A stretch of DNA of 64,000 nt from Streptomyces sp. NBC_00523 (lineage in GTDB: Bacteria; Actinomycetota; Actinomycetes; Streptomycetales; Streptomycetaceae): assembly GCF_036346615.1 (NCBI RefSeq), contig NZ_CP107836.1:4712001-4776000 (forward strand), in the 5' to 3' direction. Positions 15,369 to 24,880 of this stretch are shown in pieces; position 1 is the first letter of the stretch, and every line of letters begins with the position of its first letter. Position numbers and translations under genes: made by a program. The notes beneath the pieces are model-generated. The model saw only the letters and a program-made list of their open reading frames with translations, had not been told where the DNA came from and searched no databases.

Positions 15369-17651
15369 ATGGGTCGAGCGGAAGCGCGACGAGCCCAGCG
15401 GCGGGCTGCGAAGAGCGGCGGCATACGCAGGCTCTTCACCTGGCGCAAACTACTGGGCACCGCCCTCGGGGTGATCCTGCTGGGCATGGGCGCTTTCGCC
15501 GTGCTCTACATGATGGTGGACGTGCCGGAGGGCAACCCCAAGATGGAGTTGCAGGCGAACGTCTACAAGTACGCCGACGGCAGCCTGCTCGCCAGGACCG
15601 GCGAGGTGAACCGCGAGATCGTGAGCCTCGCGGAGGTGCCCAAGGAGGTCCAGGACACCTTCGTCGCCGCCGAGAACAAGTCCTTCTACAAGGACCACGG
15701 CGTCGACTTCAAGGGCACCGCGCGCGGCCTGCTCAACACGCTGTCCGGCAAGGGCAAGCAGGGTGGCTCGACCATCACGCAGCAGTACGTCAAGAACTAC
15801 TACCTGGACCAGCAGCAGACGGTCACCCGGAAGCTCAAAGAGCTGGTCATCTCGCTGAAGCTGGACCAGAAGAAGTCCAAGAAGGAAATCCTCGCCGGGT
15901 ACATCAACACCAGCTACTACGGACGCGGCGCCTGGGGCATCCAGGCCGCCGCGCAGGCGTACTACGGCGTGGACGCCAAGGACCTGAACGTCTCGCAGGG
16001 CGCCTACCTCGCCGCGCTGCTCCAGGCGCCGAGCCAGTACGACTGGGCCGTCGCCGGTCCGAACGGCAAGCGGCTCGTCAAGGCGCGCTGGGCCTACACC
16101 CTGGACAACATGGTGGAGGAGGGCTGGCTCGACTCCGCCAAGCGCCAGAAGCAGACGTTCCCGGTGCCGCGCGAGCCCAAGCCGCTGAACGGGACGGCCG
16201 GCCAGAAGGGCTACATCGTCCAGGCGGCCCGCGAGGCCGTGATCAAGCAGGCGGGCATCACCGAGGACCAGTTCGACCGCGGCGGCTGGACGATCACCGT
16301 CAACATCGACAAGAAGAAGCAGAAGCAGCTGGAGAAGTCGGTCGAGGCCAAGCTCCTCGACAAGCTGGACACCAAGAAGCGCAAGCTCGACAAGGACATC
16401 CAGGCGGGCGCCGCCTCGGTCGACCCGAAGACCGGCGCGGTCCTCGCGCTGTACGGCGGACGCGGCCAGAGCGAGCACTGGATCTCGAACGCCGGGCGCA
16501 GGGACTACCAGCCCGCGTCCACCTTCAAGCCGGTCATCCTCGCCTCCGCCCTCGACAACGAGTCGAAGACGCAGGACGACGAGAAGATCACCGCGAACAC
16601 CCGCTACGACGGCACCAGCAAGCGCCCCGTCGTCGGCGGCGACCGGTACTTCGCGCCGGAGAACGAGGACGACCACAACTACGGGCAGATCACCGTCCAG
16701 ACCGCGATGAACGCGTCCGTCAACTCCGTCTTCGCGCAGATGGGCGTGGACGTCGGCATGGACAAGGTGCTGGCGACCGCGGGCAAGCTCGGCATGAACG
16801 TGAAGGACCTGGAGGCCGCGCCCGCGATGACCCTCGGCTCCATGGGGGCGAGCCCGCTGGAGATGGCCGGGGTCTACGCCACGCTCGACAACCACGGCAA
16901 GCAGGTCACCCCGCAGATCGTGAAGACGGCCGTGCACCAGGGCGACGCCCCCCTCGACCTGCCCGACGCGATCGGCGAACAGGTGATCTCCCGCCAGGCC
17001 GCGGACTCCGTGACGTCCGTCCTGACCGGTGTGGTCGACGACGGTACGGCCCGCGGGTCGGTCCGCAACGCGGAGGGGCTCTCCGACAAGGACATCGCCG
17101 GCAAGACCGGTACCTCCGACGACAACAAGTCGGCCTGGTTCACCGGCTACACCTCCAACCTGGTCACCTCGGTCGGCCTGTTCGGCGAGGCGGCCTTCGA
17201 CCGCACCGGCGACGACGGCAAGAAGATCAGCAAGAACGCTCAGGTGACCCTCCAGGGCGCCGGCGGCGGCGGACGCGTCAACGGTGGCGGCTTCCCCGCC
17301 GAGATCTGGGCCGACTACATGGGCCACTCCGTCGGCAAGGCCCGCGAGTTCGACCTGGACACGGACATGGGCGCCGCGGTCAGCCCGCCGCCCGCGTCCA
17401 CCTCGCCGAGCCCGAGCACCTCGCCGTCCGAGAAGCCCTCGCCCTCCGACACACCGTCCACCTCGCCGTCCTCCGAGCCCCCGCCGGCCAGCGAGTCACC
17501 GCAGAGCTCCCCGCCCGCCTCGCCCTCGGGCGGCCCGACGAGCGAACAGCCCCCCAACCCGTCGACCGACCCGGACCCGGACCCGTCGTCCACCGTGGAG
17601 CTCCCGGACCTCTCGGGGGACCGGCGACCGGACAACAGCGACGAGCGCTGA
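15369..17651 (+). CDS. Bifunctional class A penicillin-binding protein
   Basis: The 760-residue protein polymerises and cross-links peptidoglycan outside the membrane. It has a basic cytosolic tail and one membrane helix (about 28-50). The GT51 glycosyltransferase domain (about 60-240) has catalytic Glu in VAAENKSFY and the GGSTITQQ motif. The transpeptidase domain has S384-x-x-K387 (PASTFKP), the SVN triad at 450-452 and KTG at 579-581. After residue 680 a Ser/Pro/Thr-rich tail of about 80 residues follows, typical of actinobacterial PBPs and probably wall-spanning. All active-site motifs are intact. ATG 15369 has GGGAG upstream. Confidence 0.95.
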   Translation: MGRAEARRAQRRAAKSGGIRRLFTWRKLLGTALGVILLGMGAFAVLYMMVDVPEGNPKMELQANVYKYADGSLLARTGEVNREIVSLAEVPKEVQDTFVAAENKSFYKDHGVDFKGTARGLLNTLSGKGKQGGSTITQQYVKNYYLDQQQTVTRKLKELVISLKLDQKKSKKEILAGYINTSYYGRGAWGIQAAAQAYYGVDAKDLNVSQGAYLAALLQAPSQYDWAVAGPNGKRLVKARWAYTLDNMVEEGWLDSAKRQKQTFPVPREPKPLNGTAGQKGYIVQAAREAVIKQAGITEDQFDRGGWTITVNIDKKKQKQLEKSVEAKLLDKLDTKKRKLDKDIQAGAASVDPKTGAVLALYGGRGQSEHWISNAGRRDYQPASTFKPVILASALDNESKTQDDEKITANTRYDGTSKRPVVGGDRYFAPENEDDHNYGQITVQTAMNASVNSVFAQMGVDVGMDKVLATAGKLGMNVKDLEAAPAMTLGSMGASPLEMAGVYATLDNHGKQVTPQIVKTAVHQGDAPLDLPDAIGEQVISRQAADSVTSVLTGVVDDGTARGSVRNAEGLSDKDIAGKTGTSDDNKSAWFTGYTSNLVTSVGLFGEAAFDRTGDDGKKISKNAQVTLQGAGGGGRVNGGGFPAEIWADYMGHSVGKAREFDLDTDMGAAVSPPPASTSPSPSTSPSEKPSPSDTPSTSPSSEPPPASESPQSSPPASPSGGPTSEQPPNPSTDPDPDPSSTVELPDLSGDRRPDNSDER

Positions 17652-17665
17652 CCGGCTGACCGGCG

Positions 17666-17745
17666 CGACAAGGCCGATGAGGCGACCGTCCCGACCGCAC
17701 CGAGCATGTCGGTGACGTCACGGTCTGTCCTCATCGGCCTTGTCG
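17666..17745. terminator. Long perfect inverted repeat after the penicillin-binding protein
   Basis: CGACAAGGCCGATGAGG (17666-17682) is repeated in perfect inverse at 17729-17745. Inside the 46-base loop, GACCGT (17684-17689) pairs with ACGGTC (17720-17725), lengthening the structure. It probably acts as a terminator, but the large loop and absence of a T run are unusual. Confidence 0.6.
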
Positions 17746-17854
17746 TATATGCGCCATGTAACTCCGGTTCTCTGGCAGGTCCTTGTATGCGTCACCTAAG
17801 GTCGCCACGACCTGCCGTCATGGACCGGCGTCGACGCATGCCAGGGGAGCACTC

Positions 17855-20800
17855 TTGAAAGCCGGAAGATCCGTCGGAGCGACCTCCATACCCGCGGTGC
17901 TGGCGGTCAGCGCCGTGCTGGTCGGGGGTCTGATCCAGGCCGCGCCCGCCGTCGCGGCACCACCCGCACCGAAGGCCGCCCCGCCCCCGAGCAGTACCGC
18001 GCCCGCCCCTCCGGCACGGGTCGCCGACCCGGACCGGCAGCTCGGGAAGGGCTGGAAGAGCTCCAAGGACCGGGCCGTGGTCGCCGCTGCCGACACCGAC
18101 GGCCTGCACATCCTGGTCGCCGACAGCGCGGACGCCTATACGTGGAAGACGGCGGCCAGGCTGTCCGAGCCCGGCATGCCCGCGGACTCGTGGATCGGCA
18201 ACACCTGCGTCATGGACCGCTCCCACGCCGCGGTCGCCTACGCGCCCAGGGCCTTCACGAACAAGCCGGACCTGATGCAGGGCGGTGCCTTCACCGCGAT
18301 CGTGGACCTGGACACCGGCCGCGTGACGAAGCTGCCGTTCACGGCGTCCCTGGCCTACTTCGACCCCACGTGCAACGCCGCGCAGGGGACGGCCGCGTTC
18401 ACCGCGTACCGCGGGATGAACGACGTGCGCACCATGAAGACGCGCCTGATCACCGTGAACACGTCCGGGAAGACGCTCGATGAGGCCACGCTCGACGGGC
18501 AGTTCACCAGCGCGGTGCCGGCCGAGGGCGGCATGCTCGCCGGGCAGGGGCACGGAGTGGTCCGCGTGGACCATGCGGGCAAGGTGACCAAGCTCGCCAC
18601 CGCGGACAGCGTCCCGTTCGACATCCGCCCCGCCAAGGACGGCCGGATCGCGTTCGTGGACCGCAAGGGCACCTCCGTGTCCCAGGCCAAGGTGTTCACC
18701 GGCCGGGGGAAGCCGGCCCTCCTGGCCAAGGGGAAGGTCGGTGACCTCGAACTCCTGCCGGGCGACGCCGGACGCGTGTTCCTCACCGGCCGTCCCTCCG
18801 GGGAGCCCCGTGTTGAGGGGAGCGGTGTCACCGTGCTCGACGCGCCCGCCGACACGACGGTGTCCGGCCTGGGCCGACTCGCCGTCGACCCGGTGCTCAC
18901 TCCGGGGGTGCAGGCGGGTCTGGAACGGATCAAGAACACGGGCCGCGGATTCACCAAGGCCGAGCCCGAACCGCAGCCGCCGGCCGAGGAGGAGTCGGCC
19001 GAGCCGGTGACCGTCACCTCGACGGCCGTCACCACCGGGAAGAAGCTCACGCAGAGCGTCCTTCCGGCTGCTGCCGACCCCGCGTCTCCGGCCGTCCTCT
19101 CACCGGCTCTGGCCGACCGGACCAGGGCCACGGCGAAGACCGCGCCCTCCGCGCTCAGCGCGACGGCCGCGGCCGCGTCCACCACGCCGACGGACCCCGA
19201 CCGCTGGTGCTCGATCTCCCGCAACGATGTGAACGCCCAGGCCCTGCAGCCGACGCCGAACCAGGTCGAGTGGGCCGTGGACATGGCCGTGCGCGGCGAG
19301 CTGCGCTCGCAGTGGCTGACCACCGGCGGCTGGCGCAACCAGTACGGTCTCGGCGTCGTGGACCCCCAGGGTCTCTTCCCCAAGCCGAAGCTCGGCGATT
19401 CCGCGACCGCCCGCATCCCCGCCAACGTGATGCTCGGCATCCTGGCCCAGGAGTCGAACCTGTGGCAGGCCGAGTCCGGCGTCGTCCCCGGCCAGATGGG
19501 CAACCCGCTCGCGGCCGTCGACGGCTACTACGGGCATGACGCGTCCGGCTCGACGAGTGACTACTGGAAGGTCCACTGGGACGAGTCCGACTGCGGCTAC
19601 GGAGTCGGGCAGATCACCGATGGCATGCGCCTGGCCGGCCACGAGAAGACCGGCGAGACCAGCCTGTCGCCGGAGAAGCAGAAGGCCGTCGCCCTCGACT
19701 ACGCCGTGAACATCGCCGCAGCCGTGCAGATCCTCGCCGACAAGTGGAACGAGGTCCACACGGCCGGGCAGGAGGTCACCGTCAATGACGACGACCCCTC
19801 GAAGGTGGAGAACTGGTTCACCGCCGTCTGGAACTACAACCTCGGCTTCAACCCGCCCACCCCGCATTCCAGCGGCCCCTGGGGACTCGGCTGGTACAAC
19901 AACCCGGCCAACCCCATCTACAAGAAGAGCTGGGGCCATCCCTTCATGGACACCAGCCTGGACCCCGACGCGAACCATGACGCGGCACACCCGCAGGACT
20001 GGCCGTACGAGGAGAAGGTGATGGGCTGGTCCGCCTGGTCCATCGACACGGGCTACTCCTACAGCACGGACGGACGGCAGGACTGGCAGGGCGAATCCGG
20101 ATTCAGCTCCGCCGGCTTCTACCCCGCCTGGTGGGTCAGCAACGCGGAGCGCAGCAAGGTCTCCCCCGACCTGACCGTTTTCTGCAACGAGTTCAACAAC
20201 TGCGACTCCCTCAGCCCGCCGGACTGCGACACCGAGGCGTGCTACGCGCAGTACTGGTGGCACAAGGAGAACGCGACCTGGAAGGACGACTGCGCGACCA
20301 ACTGCGGCCACGAGCACATCAAGTACGAGACGCTGCGCTCGGAACCGGGGCGCGGCTACCGCCTCAAGTACGGCACCCCCGTATGCGACGGCGCACCGGC
20401 CGGCTCCCTCGTGGTCGCCTCCGTACCGGACGGCACTCCGTCGTGGAACGACTGCGGGACGGTCTCGTCCAAGGGCAGTTTCGCGTTCGGATTCCACGCG
20501 GACTCCGACAACCATTACGAGGCGAAGGCCGACCTCCATCAGGTCGGCGGCGGCTACGACGGCCACTTCTGGTACACCCACACCCGCAACTCGGCGCACC
20601 TCGGCGACTCCGGACCCATGGCCATCACCGGTACCTGGACCCTGGGGCAGAGTGCGGGCTGGGCGCGCGTGTTCGTCCACCTGCCCGACACGGGTGCCCA
20701 CACCCAGCAGGCCCATTACGTCATCAAGGGCACCGACGACGGTGACCGGGACCGCTACGTGAACACCCACTACGGCACCAACACCTGGTTCGAACTCGGT

Positions 20801-21832
20801 ACGTACCACTTCACCGGCACACCCCAGGTGGAACTGTCGAACACCACGGCCGACGGTACGGCCGACGACGACATCGCGTTCACCTCCGTCGCCTTCCAGA
20901 AGCTCTCGGCCAAGCCGAAGCACATGGTGGTGGCGATGGGCGACTCCTACTCCTCCGGAGAGGGAGCCGGCAGCTACTCGCCCGAGTCCGACCGGGACCA
21001 CGGCACCTCCCAGTGGAACGCCTGCCGTCGCAGCGCGAACTCCTGGGCCCGCAAGGTCATCCTGCCCTTCACCAGCAAGCCGATCGGCGAGCTCGCCGAC
21101 GGCGGTGACGCGTCGATGGACTTCCAGAACGTCTCGTGCTCCGGTGCGAAGACGTGGCAGCTGACCTCCGGGGACCCCAACTCCTGGGGTGAGATGGGCA
21201 ACTATCACGAGGTGACCCAGATCGACTCGGGTGTCCTCAGTAAGGACACGAGCCTGGTCATGCTGACCATCGGCGGCAACGACGGTGACAACTTCACCAA
21301 CGCGGTCACCGACTGCTACATCATCGGCATCTGCGACGAGGACGACTTCACCGGCAAGGCGCACACCGCGGTCCAGGACACCGAGGCACTCATCAAGGAG
21401 ATCAGCGGAGCGGCGTACAACGCCCGGATCGTCCTCATGGGCTACCCGCACATCGTCGCCGACGATCCCTGCATCACGGGGAACTTCGGCGTGCTGAACA
21501 ACCTGGCCGACTACATGCGCGACGAGCAGAAGACGATGGTCGAGGGACTGGCCGCGAACGGCTACAAGGTCACGTTCGCCGACGCGATCCCGGCTTTCCG
21601 CGGCCATGCGGTGTGCGACGGAGACCCGTACATCCATGACATTGTGGCCGGGCCGAACGGCGACGGCGACTTCCACAGCGGGGACGACGCGACTCCGACC
21701 CCGTGCCTTCCCTGGCCCGGGGACGACATCTGCGCGAGTCTTGAGTCCTTCCACCCGAACGGCTCGGGAACGACGAAGTACGCGCAGGTCATGGATCAGG
21801 CCCTGGCCGACGCCAAGTACACGGGGAGCTGA
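17855..21832 (+). CDS. Very large secreted protein: transglycosylase-like + golvesin-like + SGNH esterase domains
   Basis: The 1,325-residue product begins with a signal peptide (about 1-38, ending APAVAA). A Pro-rich stretch and a beta-rich region (about 60-350) follow, possibly propeller-like, then an Ala/Thr-rich linker. An SLT-like domain (about 450-680) has E533 in AQESNLW and YGVGQITDG near 580-590. A golvesin/carbohydrate-binding-like domain (about 860-1015, WARVFVHLPDTGAHTQQAHY) precedes an SGNH hydrolase. There the nucleophile is S1031 in GDSYSSGEG, the Asn of the GGND block is 1142, and the catalytic His is 1300 in FHPNGSG. TTG 17855 follows AGGGGAG at ideal spacing. It probably cleaves and deacylates wall polymers; activities are inferred. 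Confidence 0.85.
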   Translation: MKAGRSVGATSIPAVLAVSAVLVGGLIQAAPAVAAPPAPKAAPPPSSTAPAPPARVADPDRQLGKGWKSSKDRAVVAAADTDGLHILVADSADAYTWKTAARLSEPGMPADSWIGNTCVMDRSHAAVAYAPRAFTNKPDLMQGGAFTAIVDLDTGRVTKLPFTASLAYFDPTCNAAQGTAAFTAYRGMNDVRTMKTRLITVNTSGKTLDEATLDGQFTSAVPAEGGMLAGQGHGVVRVDHAGKVTKLATADSVPFDIRPAKDGRIAFVDRKGTSVSQAKVFTGRGKPALLAKGKVGDLELLPGDAGRVFLTGRPSGEPRVEGSGVTVLDAPADTTVSGLGRLAVDPVLTPGVQAGLERIKNTGRGFTKAEPEPQPPAEEESAEPVTVTSTAVTTGKKLTQSVLPAAADPASPAVLSPALADRTRATAKTAPSALSATAAAASTTPTDPDRWCSISRNDVNAQALQPTPNQVEWAVDMAVRGELRSQWLTTGGWRNQYGLGVVDPQGLFPKPKLGDSATARIPANVMLGILAQESNLWQAESGVVPGQMGNPLAAVDGYYGHDASGSTSDYWKVHWDESDCGYGVGQITDGMRLAGHEKTGETSLSPEKQKAVALDYAVNIAAAVQILADKWNEVHTAGQEVTVNDDDPSKVENWFTAVWNYNLGFNPPTPHSSGPWGLGWYNNPANPIYKKSWGHPFMDTSLDPDANHDAAHPQDWPYEEKVMGWSAWSIDTGYSYSTDGRQDWQGESGFSSAGFYPAWWVSNAERSKVSPDLTVFCNEFNNCDSLSPPDCDTEACYAQYWWHKENATWKDDCATNCGHEHIKYETLRSEPGRGYRLKYGTPVCDGAPAGSLVVASVPDGTPSWNDCGTVSSKGSFAFGFHADSDNHYEAKADLHQVGGGYDGHFWYTHTRNSAHLGDSGPMAITGTWTLGQSAGWARVFVHLPDTGAHTQQAHYVIKGTDDGDRDRYVNTHYGTNTWFELGTYHFTGTPQVELSNTTADGTADDDIAFTSVAFQKLSAKPKHMVVAMGDSYSSGEGAGSYSPESDRDHGTSQWNACRRSANSWARKVILPFTSKPIGELADGGDASMDFQNVSCSGAKTWQLTSGDPNSWGEMGNYHEVTQIDSGVLSKDTSLVMLTIGGNDGDNFTNAVTDCYIIGICDEDDFTGKAHTAVQDTEALIKEISGAAYNARIVLMGYPHIVADDPCITGNFGVLNNLADYMRDEQKTMVEGLAANGYKVTFADAIPAFRGHAVCDGDPYIHDIVAGPNGDGDFHSGDDATPTPCLPWPGDDICASLESFHPNGSGTTKYAQVMDQALADAKYTGS

Positions 21833-22593
21833 TGGCCTCGATTCCCAGCAGTCCGGTGGTGACGCGGCGGTCCGGCCGTCGCGTCACCACCGGCTGTCTG
21901 CTGCTGCTGATGGTCCCGGCCGCGTTGCTCGCGTACTTCTGGTACGCGGCCTGGCACGGGGACCGGGTGAACGAGCGGCGGGAGGAGGCGGCCGTGGCCT
22001 CCGTTCGCGCGCAGGCCCGGCGCGCCTCGGACGACACGGCCCGGGCGCTGTCGGCCACGCACTCCACCGCCCCCGACGCGCTGGTAGGCGTCATCTGGCA
22101 GCACACGCACGCCCCGGTCATCGCGTACGACCCCGAGCACGGGACCTACGCCGCCACCGCCCCCTTCTCGTCGGACCACGACGAGAAGGGGGTCGTGCTC
22201 GGCGCCGGGTCCGTCAGGACGGAACGCTGCTTCACCCTGACGTTCGCGCGGAAGGCGGCCGCCACCACGTGGACGGCGAAGCGGGCCGAGCGGGACGACA
22301 GCGCGTGCCGGAGCGGGCGGGTGGTCGGCTTCGACGTGACGCTCGCGCGGAAGCGGCTGGCGAACATGGCCGGCTGGGCGACCCTGACGGAGGCGACCCG
22401 GGTCCTCGACCCCGCGCACCGGCAGCGCCCGTACTCCGTCAGGAAGGCGGAGCGGTCCGGCGACGCGGACGTCATCACCGTGTTCGTCCGGGAGAGCGTC
22501 GACGGCACACCCGTACAGCAGTGCTATGCCTTCACCCGTGACCGCGGGGCGGCCGCCGCTCCCGTGACCGCAGTTCCGGTGGCCACCTGCTGA
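21832..22593 (+). CDS. Single-pass membrane protein of unknown function
   Basis: I do not recognise a family. The 253-residue protein has a short basic cytosolic tail, one membrane helix (about 18-38, CLLLLMVPAALLAYFWY), and then a mostly polar external domain with paired cysteines that may form disulfides. Its ATG overlaps the last base of the preceding stop codon, so it is translationally coupled to the large transglycosylase/esterase gene and probably acts with it. A helical region at 45-70 (NERREEAAVASVRAQARRA) could be a coiled coil. Confidence 0.75.
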   Translation: MASIPSSPVVTRRSGRRVTTGCLLLLMVPAALLAYFWYAAWHGDRVNERREEAAVASVRAQARRASDDTARALSATHSTAPDALVGVIWQHTHAPVIAYDPEHGTYAATAPFSSDHDEKGVVLGAGSVRTERCFTLTFARKAAATTWTAKRAERDDSACRSGRVVGFDVTLARKRLANMAGWATLTEATRVLDPAHRQRPYSVRKAERSGDADVITVFVRESVDGTPVQQCYAFTRDRGAAAAPVTAVPVATC

Positions 22594-22602
22594 ACCGGCG
22601 GG

Positions 22603-24495
22603 TCACCGCCCCCCGGTCGGCATCTCGAACCACACCACCTTGCCCGTCGACAGGCGCGTCGCGCCCCAGCGGCGGGCCAGGCGGTTGACCAGGAACAGGC
22701 CGCGGCCGTTCTCGTCCATGTCCTTGGCGCGGCGCTGCCGGGGGAGCTGGGGGGAGTCGTCGCCGACCTCGCAGCGCAGGGTCTCGGTGCGCAGCAGGCG
22801 CAGGGTGACCGGGCGCTCCGCGTACCGCACGGCGTTGGTGACCACCTCGCTGATCAGGAGCTCCACCGAGTCCGAGAGGTCGTCCAGGCCCCACCGGCCG
22901 AGCGCCCTGCGGGCCAGTCGGCGGGCCCGGCCGGGAGCGGAGTCGTCCGGGTCCAGGAACCAGTAGGCGACGTCGCTCGGCGCGATCCCGTCGAAGCGGG
23001 CGGCGAGCAGCGCGATGTCGTCGTCGCGGTCACCGGGGCCCAGCATGTCCAGCACGTCGTCGCACAGGGCCTCCAGTGGCGGCGAGTGGTCCGGGCCGGT
23101 CAGCCGGGCGGTCGCGGCGAGCCGTTCCCGCAGCAGCTCGATGCCCGTCCACACGTCCCGCAGCCGGGACTCGACCAGCCCGTCCGTGTACAGCAGCAGC
23201 GTCGCACCGGCCGGGGCGTCCAGCTCGACGGCCTCGAAGTCGACCCCGCCGACGCCGATCGGGGCGCCCGGGGGCACCCGCAGGACCTCGGCGCGGCCGC
23301 CCAGGTGGAGCAGGACGGGCGGCGGGTGGCCCGCGTTGGCGACGGTGATGCGGTGCGCGACGGGGTCGTACACCGCGTAGAGGCAGGTCGCCATGCGGTC
23401 GCTGCCGAGGCGCTGCGCCTGCTCGTCCAGGTGGTGCAGGACCTCCTGCGGGGGCAGGTCGAGCCCGGCCAGGGTCTGCGCGGTGGTCCGGAGCTGGCCC
23501 ATGATCGCGGCAGAGGTCATGGAGTGGCCCATGACGTCCCCGACGACCAGGGCGACCCTGCTGCCGGGCAGCGGGATCGCGTCGTACCAGTCGCCGCCGA
23601 CCCGGGCCGTCTCGGCGGCCGGGAGGTAGCGCGAGGCGAGTTTCACGCCGGTCGGCTGAGGGAGCGAGTCGGGCAGCATCGTGCGCTGGAGCTCGTCCGC
23701 GATGTACGCCTCGCGCCCGTAGAGCACGGCCTTGTCGATGCCGAGGGCGGTGTGCGTGGCCAGCTGGGCGGCGACCAGGAGGTCGTTGGCCTCGAAGGCC
23801 GGGCGCTCGGCGCCGCGCAGGAAGACCGCCGCCCCGATCACCCGGCGCCGGCCGCGCAGCGGGGCCAGGATCACCCGGTGGCCGGACGGCACCGAGCGGT
23901 CGGCTCCCAGCAGTTCGGGCAGCGCGACGCGGGCCGCCGCGGAGTCGCCGAAGACCGGCCGCACCCCGCGCAGCACCTCGGCGAGAGCGCTCCCGGGGCG
24001 GACCTCGCAGAGCTCTGCGGCGGGCATCAGGTCGGCCTGCGGGTCGACGGCGGGCAGCCGCAGCCGCTCCGTCTCGGACAGGCTCTCGGTCTCCTCGTCG
24101 GTCAGCCGCAGCCGGTCCGAGCGGCGCAGGCGCAGCACGAACGGGTTGACCGGCCGCTCGTCGCCGACGGGCAGCGGGTCGCGGAGGTAGACGAGTATGG
24201 CGTCGGAGAACGTCGGCACACTGGCCCGGCACAGTCCGAGCACGATCTCGTCCAGGTCGATGCCCCGGGCGATCCGCCGGGTCGCGGCCCCCACGAAGCG
24301 CAGCCGGTCGCCCTCGCGCCGCGTCGCCGCCTGTGGATCGGGGGTTGAGCCCGCGGGGCCCTTGGCGGGTGCCGGGATCGCCGTGGCGGCAGCGGCGGCC
24401 GCGACGGCGGCGTCCCGCTGCCGCGGCCGGGTGCGTTCCTGCGGCCGGGCGGCGAGAGGCTGCCGGCCTTCGTGGGAGGTGGGGTGCTCCGTCAC
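22603..24495 (-). CDS. GAF-SpoIIE phosphatase-HATPase regulatory protein
   Basis: The 630-residue protein starts with a disordered Ala/Arg-rich tail. A sensor-like GAF region follows (about 85-270), then a PP2C-type SpoIIE phosphatase domain (about 280-490; metal-binding Asp in VVGDVMGHS, LYTDGLVE and DRDDDIALLA). A C-terminal anti-sigma-type ATPase (about 510-630) has ELLISEVVTNAVRYA and NGRGLFLVNRLA. Such proteins control anti-anti-sigma switching in Streptomyces by dephosphorylating an antagonist and phosphorylating or binding a partner; the target is unknown. I chose GTG 24495 (sequence VTEHPTS); a TTG 29 codons upstream is much less likely. It converges on the membrane protein gene. Confidence 0.85.
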   Translation of the reverse strand: MTEHPTSHEGRQPLAARPQERTRPRQRDAAVAAAAAATAIPAPAKGPAGSTPDPQAATRREGDRLRFVGAATRRIARGIDLDEIVLGLCRASVPTFSDAILVYLRDPLPVGDERPVNPFVLRLRRSDRLRLTDEETESLSETERLRLPAVDPQADLMPAAELCEVRPGSALAEVLRGVRPVFGDSAAARVALPELLGADRSVPSGHRVILAPLRGRRRVIGAAVFLRGAERPAFEANDLLVAAQLATHTALGIDKAVLYGREAYIADELQRTMLPDSLPQPTGVKLASRYLPAAETARVGGDWYDAIPLPGSRVALVVGDVMGHSMTSAAIMGQLRTTAQTLAGLDLPPQEVLHHLDEQAQRLGSDRMATCLYAVYDPVAHRITVANAGHPPPVLLHLGGRAEVLRVPPGAPIGVGGVDFEAVELDAPAGATLLLYTDGLVESRLRDVWTGIELLRERLAATARLTGPDHSPPLEALCDDVLDMLGPGDRDDDIALLAARFDGIAPSDVAYWFLDPDDSAPGRARRLARRALGRWGLDDLSDSVELLISEVVTNAVRYAERPVTLRLLRTETLRCEVGDDSPQLPRQRRAKDMDENGRGLFLVNRLARRWGATRLSTGKVVWFEMPTGGR

Positions 24496-24880
24496 GCGTG
24501 GGATTCCGTCCGTCCGGGCCGGTTGTATGAGGCAATCACCTTGTGGGGCGCTACTGTGCCCCGGCAGGAGCGGCAATAACAACGGCTGACATCGCCTTCC
24601 CCGTCGTACGGGGCCGAAACGCGATGTCCGATCAGGATGCCGGTGACAACGTTTCCATGGGAGCGGCAGCGGTCAGCGGACACGTCTCCACCCCCTCGTA
24701 GTGGCTCATGCGATGCGGGCAACTCGTGCGACTCGTGACGCCGATGCGACCCTTGAGGGCGCGGTCCGCGCGACGAGCCGATGACTTGCGGTCAGGTCCT
24801 GCACCCCGCCTGCCGGTTGGGGCCGAGCCGCGCTCCTCGGGACGATCCTACGTTTGCCCCCCTGGGGTGCATCAAGGGTC
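24496..24880. other. Gene-free region
   Basis: About 385 bases between the phosphatase gene start and the DUF402 gene end. I see no open frame with normal codon bias, no tRNA-like fold and no strong terminator. It should contain the promoter of the phosphatase gene and the 3' end of the DUF402 transcript. Short GACTCGTGAC-type repeats occur around 24720-24740 but form nothing convincing. Confidence 0.5.

Noticed and set aside
17380..17640. Repeat array in the tail of the penicillin-binding protein
   Set aside because: The short repeated words come from a Ser/Pro/Thr-rich coding tail, not from CRISPR or tandem repeat DNA; spacing is irregular.
24496..24880. tRNA or small RNA gene in the gap before the phosphatase gene
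   Set aside because: No TpsiC-arm-like GGTTCGA, no cloverleaf pairing and no terminator with a T tract were found.
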